A program made the position numbers and the translations under genes. Shown one piece after another: positions 39,801 through 51,600 of a stretch of 64,000 nucleotides of DNA. The notes under the pieces are model-generated. The model saw only the letters and a list, made by a program, of their open reading frames with translations, was not told the DNA's origin and ran no database searches. The stretch comes from Xiphias gladius (Eukaryota; Chordata; Actinopteri; Istiophoriformes; Xiphiidae), in contig NC_053417.1 in assembly GCF_016859285.1 (NCBI RefSeq), positions 11,762,706 through 11,826,705 of the forward strand, given 5' to 3'. Position 1 is the first letter of the stretch. Every line of letters starts with the position of its first letter.

Positions 39801-41282
39801 TACATTTGGATTTGAGCAGCAACCTTTTCATCTTTGCTTGTTCAGCACACCGGTTATCACTGATCAGCCACGTGGCCCACAGTGTGGAGGTGGAAACTGG
39901 GAAACAGGTCGCCCTTACTTTCACATCAGTCAACGATTGGACATTAGGGGAAATGACGAATCAGATAGTGAGTGCACGTCAACAATTTGCAACTTTGATT
40001 GAAGCTATTAGGGAGAGCTATACAGCAATACAGCTGCATTTCCTGTTATTAGGAATGTCATGTTGTTGTGTCTGGCATTTGTGGTGAGCCGAAAACCCCT
40101 TTGTGGTCGTATTGCTTTTGGCACTGTGGTGAAGATTATTTTCTCTATTCCTTTCGTAAGTTGGGGATGGTGGTTGTTTGCTTTTGTGTTTTACCGTATA
40201 CTTAATGTTGGGGAATTTTATGAAGCAGACACATCATAACAGACGTGCATCCAGGTCACCTAATACTAAGTGTTGACTGTCCTTTTCACTGTGTTCTGTA
40301 CCATGACACTGCTCTATTTGTGACTTGGCTGTACGGCTTCTAGGTGTATTGCAGAGTGAGAAAGATTTTCCTTGTACCACATGTACAAAGGGCAGTTGAG
40401 AATCTTGAATCATTCCACAGGTAGCAGTGCAGCAGCAGTTTTTCCCCCCGTGTGATTCAGTGTTCATTGCCCTGTTTAAAAAATCCCCACCAAAAATCAT
40501 TACAGGATAAGGCCATTATTCTCATATATTTTCCTTAATGTCAGCAACCCCCATGGAAGAGCCAAAACCAAAAATGTGTTAGTCCACAATCTTAAAAAAA
40601 AAAACATATTTAGTTTCATTTTTGACAAAGGCTCAGTAAATTGCACAGCCGCCTTTTATTGTGGTCAGCGCAGGGCTAATCTCCTGACATCATTGACTCA
40701 AACGCCTCTCTGGATCTTGATTACCTTTAGTTTATCTTGAAAAACAAACCTAAGAACTTAACATTTCGCAGGACGGAGCTGTGCATTGAATCGCATAAGG
40801 GGAAACTTGAGACATTCCAAAGCACAAAAAAAGTTTTATCTTAATATGGTTAAGCAGTCGCATATGGACAGATAGCACACTCTTGCAGCTGAGCTTATCC
40901 TGCGGCAGAGCTTATGTTTTTGCATGGTCACTATCCTCTAATTGTCTGTGATTCTCTCCTTCCAGCTGCCAGACAAGATGAGAAATCAGAGCATTGGCCA
41001 GCCATTGTCCTCTATGCGATTATTAAGGAGGTGCCCTTGCGTAGGTGGAAGGAGTTCTTGCGTCTGCTCTCGGTGGCTGATCAGCAGCTGGAGCGGGTGG
41101 AGCTGGAGGCTGGTCTGGGTTCCATTGAGAGGCAGTACCAAATGCTGAGGCTGTGGAGCCAGCGCTCCTCTGCAAGCCTGAACGATGTCTTCTCGGCTTT
41201 GCACTACATGGATTTATCTGGCTGTGCCCAGCTGCTGCAGGAAAGCCTGGAGAAGCTGCAGTGCAGCCCTGAACCGAAGTAA
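30881..41282 (+). CDS. tnfrsf25: Death-domain TNF receptor superfamily member (TNFRSF25/DR3-like; TNFRSF1A alternative)
   Basis: Confident exons in phase: 30881-30895, 32647-32743, 32851-32976, 33600-33740, 33862-33907, 35428-35591, 35844-36011, 37178-37215, 37530-37638 and 40966-41282; 39846-39967 is a possible extra exon. The signal peptide is [19 protein letters not shown]. Cysteine-rich repeats follow ([46 protein letters not shown]). Next come a Thr/Pro-rich stalk, one membrane segment ([19 protein letters not shown]) and a cytoplasmic death domain ([13 protein letters not shown] to MDLSGC). It is a type I cell-surface receptor expected to signal apoptosis or NF-kB through TRADD-like adaptors. 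The death domain aligns to remembered DR3 almost without gaps, and the neighbours are human 1p genes, which favours TNFRSF25. The ectodomain also resembles TNFR1 (ENHSPRC, GYYYQY), so TNFRSF1A is not excluded. Confidence 0.72.
31340..31610 (-). repeat. Dispersed repeat with an ATCGATTA-type end, copy 1
   Basis: The sequence contains TTTAATCGATTGATTA and, further on, blocks corresponding on the opposite strand to AACTATTTGTTGACTCC and GGGTTTTTGACTGTTGG in copy 2 at 34.4 kb. The two copies are inverted relative to each other and lie in different introns of the TNF-receptor gene. I recognise the type as common in fish but do not name the family. Confidence 0.5.
34400..34630 (+). repeat. Dispersed repeat with an ATCGATTA-type end, copy 2
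   Basis: This is the plus-oriented relative of the 31.34-31.61 kb copy. Shared blocks include ATTAATCGATTA near the left end and TTTGACTGTTGGGTGGAC near 34577. It lies in the intron between the fifth and sixth coding exons of the TNF-receptor gene. Confidence 0.5.
36040..36840 (+). repeat. Fish-type 'AAGTACATTTACTCAAG' repeat, copy 1
   Basis: It begins with AAGTACATTTACTCAAG and contains TTACTTGAGTACTTTTATT, CTACTTCACTATATTTCAGA and, near its right end, CAGGGCTTTTACTTGCAG and ATCTGAGTACTTTTTCCGCC. A second copy in the same orientation lies at about 55.12-55.55 kb in an alas2 intron. It is intronic here, between the membrane exon and the next exon of the receptor gene. Confidence 0.55.
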
Positions 41283-42925
41283 GGCTTCACAGCCTGCAGA
41301 AGTTACACAAACTGTGGTTTCCGTGGGGCAATGCAGGACACCTGAGGCTGCACCTGGAGACATAAACATCATGCTGTTATACGATGCAAGACATCAGTGC
41401 TTCAACCCTGGACACAAGTGCATAAGACTAGAAACTTCAAATTCCTGGAAAGGACATTACTAACTGTAGCTACTATAAGGTACAACCATAAAAAACTGCA
41501 ATGATGATGCAAATATAAAATGATCTATACCGAAACATGCAGATTCATATTACAGTCTAACTAAGAGTTAAATGGCATTACGGAGCACTTTGGAGATCCT
41601 GATAGGTCCAGCTGAAATTGGAGTATTTCCTTTTTTCCTACGTCTTTTAATGGATAAATATCATCAAATGCACTCCAGATAAGTGTTTAATATGTTTTTT
41701 CTTCATAGAGTAAAGCAGAACATTTGTATGAAGTTTGCAATCTATTTTACATCCAGATTGACACTTCAGATGCAGATGCTCATGTAGAAAATAATGGATT
41801 TGTTGTGGTGGCAGGGACAGCTGCAGAGCTGGAGCTTGGACCATTAAGTGGCTTCCTCACCTGCATGTGACAGCAAAAACAATAGCATTTTTAAGAAAGA
41901 CATCATCCCTGTTAATATTCAGGCAGTAATCTAGTTAAAAAAAAATAATTAAAAATAAAAGAATTGAGGGAAATCCCTTTCCGTGAGCTATACTGAAAAT
42001 CTACTATTACTGTCAGACACCACTTAACTTTCAGCTTCTCGTATGGTGTCTCCTAAAAGCCGACAGTGGAGGGCTGTGGTTTCAGAGCGCACTGCTGAAA
42101 TGTAAAAATGTGTAACTCTGTGACTGTATATGTGTATGAAAGGTAAGCGGGGTGTGCTGAAAATGAAGAAAAACCTCATTGTTTGAATTCTACATAGGCG
42201 GTTGACTCTGACTGACACGATTATTTTACCTCCAGAAATCATGTAACTAGTCAAAGTGAGGACTCTTGCTCAGTTTGATTATTTAAACTGAACATTTCAG
42301 TGTACATCCATGATGTTTGAGCAGCATTGCTACAGATCATTCCACCATGTCTAATACCTCCTTCATCCCGTTTGACTTGAAAGTCTTTTACAACAACTCA
42401 GCTGCTGATTCTTGTTGCGCACCCTCACAAGGGAAGAAAACTGAAATCCCCATAGGACGTCAGATTTTCAGTTTCCAGCAGATAAATGGTGACAAAGTGC
42501 AGTATGCTGGGTTTTTCCTCACCACACATATTCCATCCAAACCGATGGTTTCCTCCATTGGTGTTGTTGTATCTCACAACTGAGAGTTTTTGTGTGTTAG
42601 TTCAGTTACTGACAGTAAAGAAGTTGGGCTTTCCAATAACTGAGTTTATTAATTAATGTTTTAATATGAATCTAGCAGTGTAGTTTTTGGCTTTGGTGTT
42701 TGAGGCATGTGTGTGAGTAAATATGTAATAATTATTATTTTTCATTTTCTGAAACTACCAATGCTTGAGCATTTTGTTACAAAGCTGAGCGAGTCGATTG
42801 TCATACTGAAACTGCCAGCTGTGGAATTTTATCCTCGGTGGAGTCACCTGTGGCACAAATGTATGGTGTCAACGTATAATTATGCAGTTTGTCATGAATA
42901 AAACTCTTGGCCACAAGATGGGAGT
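41283..42925 (+). other. Probable 3' UTR of the TNF-receptor gene
   Basis: No coding exon follows the stop at 41280-41282. An AATAAA at 42897-42902 gives an inferred 1.6-kb UTR. A small frame at 42317-42583 (88 codons) inside it has no recognisable motif and I do not call it a gene. Confidence 0.5.
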
Positions 42926-43814
42926 GTTGGCTGGGTGTCTGAACAGCAGCAGCTGGCGTGCAGGTTTGAGCACAGGACCCCATACAAAGAAAATGTAGGC
43001 CGGGTGCTTGAGGAGCTTTTCTTCTTGAGGAGGGCTGGACCACTCTCATGAATTGCAAATTTTTGCCTCAGCACAAAGAACAGCTGTCCTACATTGTCCG
43101 TATCCCACTGGATAGAAAAAGAACAGACCCCGTACTGAGAGATATTTATCGTATTTGCAATGTGTTTATAGACACAAAACAACAGCAATTCTGACATTAT
43201 GTGAGAATAAATATTCGCTTGATTTTTGTGGATATTACATAAACATGTTGACGTGCTGCCAAGCAGCGCTCATTCTTACAACTGTACGCGAACGCCTCAT
43301 TTCCGTAGGCTTTTCAATCAGTCCACAATGTCACAAGATTTTCCACGCTGACGTTTGATAGGAGAAATCAATGCAAACAACAAAATGTGTTATCGTATGT
43401 GTGGTGTCTAATCTATTAATGAGGGCCATTGCAACAGGCTACATTTTATTTAGACTACAACATGAGAGAATGTTGAGCCTCCAAAATGTATTGTTATTGA
43501 CAAGTAATATAGGTGATCATGTGCGTATTTTATGTAGAGAAGAAAAGTGAAATTTAGTTGGCACATGTTCACACTTCTGCCCCTGTGGGGAACATAATGA
43601 ACTCCTCTCTGGGGTAATTTAAAGGACCTTTTCTCACTTTCATTACTTTTTCTCGCTCTCAGCATTCCTAGAAACCCTAACCGCGCCTGGCTCTGTCTGA
43701 GTCGGCGTAAAGGGGAAAAAATAGGGTTTTATCGCCGCTCTCGTGTGACACTGGATGTCAAACCTCGAAACAACAATCTCAACACGATAACAAGTATGAG
43801 CTCCAGCGTTAGTG

Positions 43815-44076
43815 GTCTCCATTGGCAACCGGACCCCTGCTCGCGCACCGTGGCCGTGTCCCATACCGACAGCAGAGAGGACCGAAAACCAGGAGGGAGT
43901 TTACCGGGATGTGAAGCTTGTTGGTTGGTTTTTTTTTTAATCTTTTTACTATCTTTCGCTCTCTGTGTCTTTCCACCTATAACAGACTAAAAAATTGAGA
44001 AAAAAAACAAGAAAAAGAAAAAAAAAACACCACCTTCTGCTGAATGAGCGTGCACACACCGTGTTGCCCTGGCAAC
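43815..44076 (+). promoter_or_regulatory. ttc34: ttc34 promoter with two RFX X-box motifs
   Basis: A perfect inverted X-box (GTTGCC-CT-GGCAAC) lies at 44063-44076. A second match to the RYYNYY-N1-3-RRNRAC consensus (GTCTCC-ATT-GGCAAC) lies at 43815-43829. Both precede the donor of the presumed first exon (TTTTG|GTGAGT, exon end 44240). RFX factors bind X-boxes upstream of many ciliary genes, so ciliated-cell expression is a reasonable inference. The motifs are seen directly; binding is not shown. Confidence 0.6.
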
Positions 44077-44557
44077 TCTGAGCCGACAGCTATTGAATTA
44101 CAAAAATGGGGGCCAGGTTTTCTGTTCTCCGGACGTTCAAGTTACGGGAAACGAATCGACGTCGACCGTATCAGTGAGTTAGTTTCCTTATTCAGACTTT
44201 TGAAAAGTCAGGGAGTCAGCTCGGTGTTCTTTCAAGTTTTGGTGAGTGCACTGCTGGCCACAAAAGCCAAAGGAGCAGGTAGGTGAACCGTGGGGCAGAG
44301 AAATCCCCTCCGCAGAGGCAGAGGGACTAAAATAAAACATCATATTAAAGTTGGGTAATTATTTGACCAAATCTGAAGGTAGTACCCAGAGTTATTTTTT
44401 CACGTACAGGACATTATTTGTCAATGTCACAGTAATCCACGAGAATTTTTCTTCAGAACAATGTCCTTAGATTTGACCCTATATTCCCAAATTTGCTCCT
44501 GTAAGTTGCTTTCTAAAATTTCACCTATATTTCATGTCGAGGCTGAATGTAAAAATA

Positions 44558-45004
44558 CAGTAGTGTGCAAAAGTTTCAGGCCCTGAGGATGCTTTCAAAG
44601 TGCAGTAAACAGATAAAACCTTTGCCTGTAAAACAGCACCAAGTCTCCTCGTTATACGCGAGCACAGTTCTTCAAGGTACTTGCAGGCAAGTTGTTTGAA
44701 GCATCTTGGAGAACTTGCCTCAGTTCCTCCGGGGATTTAGGCTGTTTTATGTGTCTTCTGTCTCCTCATGTAATCCCAGACTGACTGGATGATGTTGAGG
44801 GTTCTGTGGGGGGCACACCATCTGTTGCAGGACTCCTAGTTCTTCTTGTCACTGAAGATAGCTCTCTATGACTCTGGCTTTATGTTTGGGGTTGTTGTCA
44901 TGCTTCAGGATGAATTTTGGACTGATCAGACACCACCCTAATGGTATTGCATGATTGATAAGAATCAAAACATATAAAATGCCTAAAACCTTTACAGAAT
45001 ACTG
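44558..45004 (-). mobile_element. Tc1/mariner-like DNA transposon remnant
   Basis: The ends are imperfect inverted repeats: CAGTAGTGTGCAAAAGTTTC at the left, and on the other strand CAGTATTCTGTAAAGGTTTT at the right. Both are flanked by TA (44556-44557 and 45005-45006), the expected target duplication. The minus strand still reads LKHDNNPKHKARVIESYL, which looks like the second catalytic-Asp block of a Tc1-type transposase. At 447 bp it is heavily deleted and inactive. It sits in the first intron of ttc34. Confidence 0.8.
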
Positions 45005-45349
45005 TATATAAATAATAGTTTGACAATTCCAGTATTTATTAGAGGTTGATATATTATTTTTGCAATGATGGGTCAAAGCAGGTTACGACTTTCAAAATTG
45101 CTTGACTAAACATTTCTGCATGTTTCTTGTTTGTAGAATATCATTAAACTGCTGCAAAATAGGAAGTTACATCAGTATCATAATTCAGTAAAAAAAAAAA
45201 AATCAAAATACAAAACACCAATTCCAGTGTGGGCCAAATATCAGCAGTAAAAATAATATTGAACCCATACCAGTATATTTTTCAAATGCGAGCCTCCTGG
45301 AGCTGACGGAGTTTGCTTTTCATTACCCATCGCACTTTTTCATGAAGGA

Positions 45350-45542
45350 CTTGTGTCACGTCATGGTAGTAAAAACAAATGTCTAAATAATATGATCAGT
45401 GATGGCTGAATTCCATTTAGCTGCTTCAGTTTCAGGGTCCTGGTATCGTGCATGTCGTCATACTGTCATGGCTTACTGGGACACTTGACTTGGACAATGG
45501 TATTCGTAAAACCTGTGCTTTTCCTGCTATGACAAGTCAAAA
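45350..45542 (+). repeat. Short MITE-like repeat, copy A
   Basis: It shares with copies B and C a core including CTGAATTCCATTTAGCTGCT, TTTCAGGGTCCTGGTAT and CACTGTCATGGCTTACTGGG or close variants. It ends in TTTTCCTGCTATGACAAGTC. It lies about 115 bp before the large ttc34 exon. Confidence 0.6.
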
Positions 45543-45699
45543 TGTCTGCTGTGAGGAACGCCTATCATGAGAAATTTTGATACAATATGCTGACTACTAA
45601 AATTCGTGTCTTGTTTTCAACATCGGGTGACACCCATGTTGTCTTCACTGTGTACAGGTGAAGAGAGAAAAACAGATTGAGAGGGCCTGCTGCCTGATC

Positions 45700-48600
45700 A
45701 TGACTGCTGTGGTTCGACCTGGAGTCAGTGTTTCAGAGCTATGTGAGGATGGAGACAAGTTCCTTGAGGCTGGAGAGCTGGGGAGGGCAACCTCTCTCTA
45801 CACATCTGCCTTCAGGATTCATGCCGCCTCCACCGTGTCCCACATGCGGAAATTGGAGAAGTCCAGCCTGGCTGGGGTGATCTCTAGCCTAGAATGTTGG
45901 CTCGACAGTCATGGAGAGAATCAGCCTGCTGACGGTCTTAATAAAGGTCTGGCCGCTGTGTTTCTGTCCACACTCTGCCCCAACAATCTGTCAGCCACCA
46001 TTTTCAAAATGGAGTCTCTCCTTCAGAATGGCGGGCAAGGCTGCGAGGAGATTTTTGCTCGCTGCGCTGCTCTGCTTGAAGGGAAGCGAAACCCTCATCC
46101 AAAAGGTTTGACTCGCATGGTGTTGGAAATAACTTGCGCTCTGGCCTGCTTGTTTGCAGAGCCTCACAGTATTAAGGGACTGAAGCTTTACCTCAAAACA
46201 TATCAGAGTAACAAATCTGAAACTGTCAGGCTGGTGAAAACCAGACAGGCTCAGCACCTGTCAAAAATAGTGAAGGCCATTACTGCCCAAATACTGCATG
46301 CACATCCTTTTCTGATGTTTGACAGTCAGTGGGCAGTGACATCCAAGGAGAATGATAAGCTTAGTGTAGAGGCTTCTTCCGTAATTATTGAGTTTTTGTT
46401 GGCTATCTCGCCTGGAAGTAGGGAAGTGCAGGAACTTCAAGCTGCAAATTTGTTTTTGGCAGGCAGGTTTGGGGACAGTGCAGAAGTGTACTCTGCTCTC
46501 TTGCATCATGGTCATTGTCAGAAAATATCAGAGAGTAGTATAGACAAGTCATTCCTTAGCAGCCCTGAGACGAGAGCTCGGCTCTTAACCAGTCGAGCAG
46601 CTGCCTGCTTCTCAGCAGGGGGACGGACCGCGGAGGCGTGTGGGGATCTGGGGGAGGCATTTGAGGTTCACCCTGCCACTGCCCGAAGTTATTTCCAAAA
46701 GCTGTTCACAGATCATGGTACAGGGGTGGCAGCTCGCAACCATCTCCGTCAGCAGGCAGAGAGGGGCCTGTTTGGTTACAGAGAGAGGGTCCTCATCCGT
46801 CCAGACCTGCGGTCCACTGAAGGAGTTGAACTCCTGGACCCTGTGATCACTCAGTTACGGGCTCTGTGCCATTTAGAGCCTAAGGGGGGAGGCAGAGAGT
46901 TGCGGGTACGACTGGCCGACTGTCTTCTCCTCAGAGGGGAACACAAAGAGGCCCTCTCCATCTGTAGCCAGCTAGCTGCTGCCCAAGGTCAGCAGAGCTA
47001 TCAAAACACAGTCCAGGTTCTTCGTGGATATGCCAGACTTCTCTCCGATGACCACAAGGGGGCATTAGAAGACTTCCAGGCTGTGATTGAACACAATGCC
47101 CCCCACCCATCGAGCTGTGTGCGGGCGCTCTGTGGCAGGGGGCTCCTACGCATGATGGGTGGCTTAAACTACCTCACAGCTCTGGACTATGTGACAGCCA
47201 GCAGGCTGCAGCCTCAGGAAACAGCACTGGCTGTTCGCTGCTTGGTGCCATGGAACTGCCGGGGGCTGCTGTTTACTGTTTTAGTGGAGCAGGGACGAGT
47301 CATACTGGAGGGGACTGGAGAGCACGAAACCAAATCCAGATCCACTGAAGACTCCCAGCAACCCCAGCAGGAGGATCAGCTGCATTTCCGATCAAAGAGA
47401 GACAACCACAGATCAGGGTATGATGTTTGTCTCATATACAGTTAATCAATAGGCCTTTTAGACAGGGGATATTTTGGCATAACACAACAGGACAAGCACA
47501 GGTGTAAAAAATAAAGTTAACAATGACTGAATTCCATTTAGCTGCTACATTTTCAGGGTGCTGGTATTGTTCATGCTGGCTCACTGCCACACTGTCATGG
47601 CTTACTGGGAGACTTGAATATAATGGAGTTACGTTCATTTTCTTTGTAGCTGACATGATATGACACATGACTTGCCAACGGCTGATGGCATGTCATGTAT
47701 CCAAGATCTGAAGTTTACTATGCAACTTTCACAGGTGATTTACTTAGTTCCGTGCTTAACATCTCAATAAATCTACAAAATTCAGTTCATGAATTCTGTT
47801 CTAATGAAAGTCCCCATGTTATCTCAGTAAAATATATTTGCGTGATCAAGTACCTTTTCCCGCTTTGTGCATTAGGACTCCTGCTGGTGTCCAGTCCCTG
47901 GCTGTGCTGCTGATGGAGCTCCAGCCGGGTGCTGATGGGCCTCAGATCCTGGCAGCAGATGCCTTGTACCAGCTTGGCCGGGTGGAGGAGGCCTACCGGC
48001 TACTGCTCTCTGTCGGGCCCACCAGTCCGCGGGCACCTATTCTGGCTCGCCTCGCCCTGCTGCAGCTGCACAGGGGCTTTCTTTATGACACCAATCAGGT
48101 ATGTATAGTAGGATTAGAGCAGATTCCTAAAGCGATGTTCAGAGGCACCATTAGCTCATCAAAGGAGATCCAGGGCATTTTTCCAGCAAAATGGAAATAC
48201 CACAATTATTAATTAATGTGAACAGTTTCACGTTTTATGCACCTTTTAGATTTCGTGAAAAGATATTGAAATTGCTGTCTGTGGCCTAGTATTTATGTGT
48301 TACATAGGAGTGTATTTGCTTGAAAGTGTTACTGAAAACCTATTGTATTGCAATATTGTATTGCATATTTTATATCAATACAATTTTGCAATGTAACCTG
48401 TTTTGGTAGCTTGAGCTAAAATGGTCATACCTTAATTAAAAATAGGCAGGGGAGCTGAATAAAAATAGCCAATATGGTCACTGTCCACAACAAACCAAAC
48501 AAAATTCTTGATAGGTTTAGGGTGAAAAATGCCTGTGCCATTCTCATTCACAATTGCTTTCTTATTTTTTATATGAATTGATTAAGTCTTTGTCAAACCC

Positions 48601-51600
48601 GGTGCCACAACATGATCTTGCTCTGTTTTCATTAATGAATTTAATTAATGAATTTGAAAAAATCGTCCAGGATGAATAGTGTTCTGTCATATTTCTGGTG
48701 ACCACTGAAATGTTACATGTTAAATAAAATACAGCAAAAATTACTCAACAATGACGTTGCTCAAACCACAGGTCTATGTTTATATTAGTCACAAATAGCT
48801 CACAGAGCTGTGGCTGTGAATTTCCTTTCATTTAAATATCATACACGGTGCTCCAAGATTACACGTACATTATTCTGAAGGAATGCAGTGACAACACAGA
48901 ACTGTGTCAGGTAGCTTAGTATTTTCATTCCTTATTTTTGCAGCTTTTACAGTGAGAGAGATTTCATATCTGTCCATTCTTTCATGCAGCTGCTGAAAAA
49001 GCTCACTCAGTGCGGGGATACGAGCTGCTTGTGCCCCCTGTTGGCGGTGGCACAGCAGAAGGACCGTGCACTGCTGCAGGGACACTGCCACGCTGCCGCA
49101 AAACGCATCCTGGAGGGCACGAGAGAGGAGAGCGCTCTCAGGGAGGCAGTGGCTTATCTCTCCATCGCTATCATGGCATCTGGTGATTAGAATCTGACTG
49201 ATGAGATATGGATGTTTGTTCCTGGTCTGATTCTGATTGTTGACTTAATTAACTTCGGGTAACACTTTAATCTAGATGGGGGAATGATTAAAGTGATAAA
49301 GGGAAGGGTTGGCACAAAACAATAGTTTTGTTTCTAGATTTGACTTCAGTTCAGCAGAGGCACATGCTTTTCCAAACAGTGAACACTACGCAGACATATT
49401 GGCTATGTATTGTTTAACTAGAAGACGGTCAGCCTGAGCAGATGCCTATCAATGTCAAGCCATTTCAACGCATCATACATGCTACTACTCTGTTTATCCA
49501 GATCTGTGCTTTTTAATGTAATAGTATGGAAATGGCCAATGACATGAGATAATATTGTAAATACCATAAAAACAATCAAGTAATTGTGCTTTTCAAGGTG
49601 GTGAGGCAGCAGACTCCCTGTTGGAAAGAGCCAGATGTTATGCCCTGCTGGGCCAACAAAAGACGGCCATCTTTGATTTCAGTGCCATTCTGAAGGAGCA
49701 CCCAAAACATGTTCAGGCCCTCTGTGGAAGAGGCTTCACCTATCTCATGCTGAATCAACAAAAGGTATTCTTGAGTTGAAACACTGTTCAAATGTGCCTT
49801 ATGTACCTTATTTCAAATTTACTCTTATTTTATGCTCTGTCGTCAAAACTTGCTATGACTTACTATGCTACACAGTTACAGTTACAGTGAAAAAGTTTTT
49901 TTTTAATTTTAGGGGTCCCATATTTAGTGATGTGGAAAGTGCTAGTATTATGTTTATGATGACCAACGCTGGCAGGAAAAAGAGGCAAGAGATGTATCAT
50001 TTCATGTTGGCAGAGAAGCGAACACTCTTCCACACGAAAAGTTTGGGCAAGCAGGATTTGCAGATTCTCAGAGTACGGGATACTGTGTTCTTTTACAAAC
50101 ATAGTTGAATTTTTGCTGATAGGACAAATGTAATTTTACTTAAAACTGTCTGGTGCTGATGTTGGAGATGTGGATGTTCAATAAAATTAAAAATTCCAAA
50201 AGGCCTTTTTTCCACACTATAGGAATGCACCCGTGATATCCTGGCAGCCCTTCAGATAAACACTGACATAGTCACCAAAGACATCCTGTCACTCAAGGAT
50301 AAGGCACAGAAGCTGGTCTGTGATTGGCTGCATCAGTTCTGTCGGACCAATCTGTCCGACATCCTGGTCACTAATGCTGCCCCCTGCCATGAAGACCAGC
50401 TCAGAGAGGCTTTTATAATCGGTGGAGCTTTGATGAGGACTGACTGCAGAGACCCCCGATGGCATCTCCTCTATGTGGACATACTCTTAGCCAAAGGTGA
50501 GATGGGAACTTGATGTCACTGGAAATGGTCTGTTTAGGAGATTATGGTTTAGGCTATGTGGTGTTTCCATTTAAATAAAGAAGAACTGCTGAAGCTTGTA
50601 CTCCCGTTTACAGTAATCCTTACTCCCGCTGTTATACTCCAGGTGAAGTTAAGGCTGCGGGCGCTCATCTGTACCAGGTGTTTGGCCAGGAGCCAAGAGA
50701 TGCAGTGGCCCAAGCCAGGGTGGGTGTGGTGGAGGCCTGGCAACAGAACTACCGCAGCGCAGCTCGCAGGCTCAGCAAACTTACTGAAAAAGAGCCATCC
50801 AGTCTGGACTTCTTGCTGGCTCTGGTCCCATTCAGACAGCGAAAATGCATGGCACAGGTAAGACTCAATGCTGGAATCTTAGATTTCAGTTTTAAGAACG
50901 AATGTCTTGGGCAAAATGATTTGTTATGGCATTTTTTATTCTACTATCATCAGCAAATTACTTTTGTCATTTAGCTGTAGACACATTTTCATTTTAAAAA
51001 AATGTGTCCAAATCTCTTCTTTTAGATTGATATAGAGCAATTAATTTGAGTGTTGCAAATAAATAAATTTAAAATAAAATAAAGCTGTTCAGATTATAAT
51101 ATGTAAAATTCTATATCACCAAGACTGTAAAATGGAACGAGCCTTTAGGATATATATTTATTTTTTCTGTTCTAGACAGTTTTCTATGTACTATATACTA
51201 TTGGACTGTAGAATAAACTCACTCACTGATGGAAGAAATTATGAAATTGAATCATTTGCTGTCTAATTTGCGGTGTTATTTTTCAGTCTTATCACACTGA
51301 CAGAGCTGAGCTCCTCTGTGATTCTGTGAAACCCCTGGTATCTTTTCTCAACACCTGACTTGACCTGATTGAAATTTTGATTTGATCTCTTTTGTCTTAA
51401 GTTTTTAGATGGCATCCTTTTTTTTAACTTACATTTTAATATGTGCTAACAAAAATATATCAAAAAACCTAAATAAAACCAAAAACTGTACAAAGCTGCA
51501 GTGGCACCTCCATCAATTTAGGAGGTTCTCTCTTAAAATATCACAATGCATATTTCATATGCTTGTAATGGACAGTAAGGTCAGAGAATCAGTAAACAGT

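Noticed and set aside
42317-42583. 88-codon frame after the TNF-receptor stop
   Set aside because: It lies before the AATAAA of the receptor gene in likely 3' UTR and shows no recognisable motif or splice context.
49776-50108. 110-codon plus-strand frame between two ttc34 exons (SIMFMMTNAGRKKRQEMY...)
   Set aside because: The flanking ttc34 exons (49764 and 50223) join in phase without it, and its composition shows no domain. Treated as intron.
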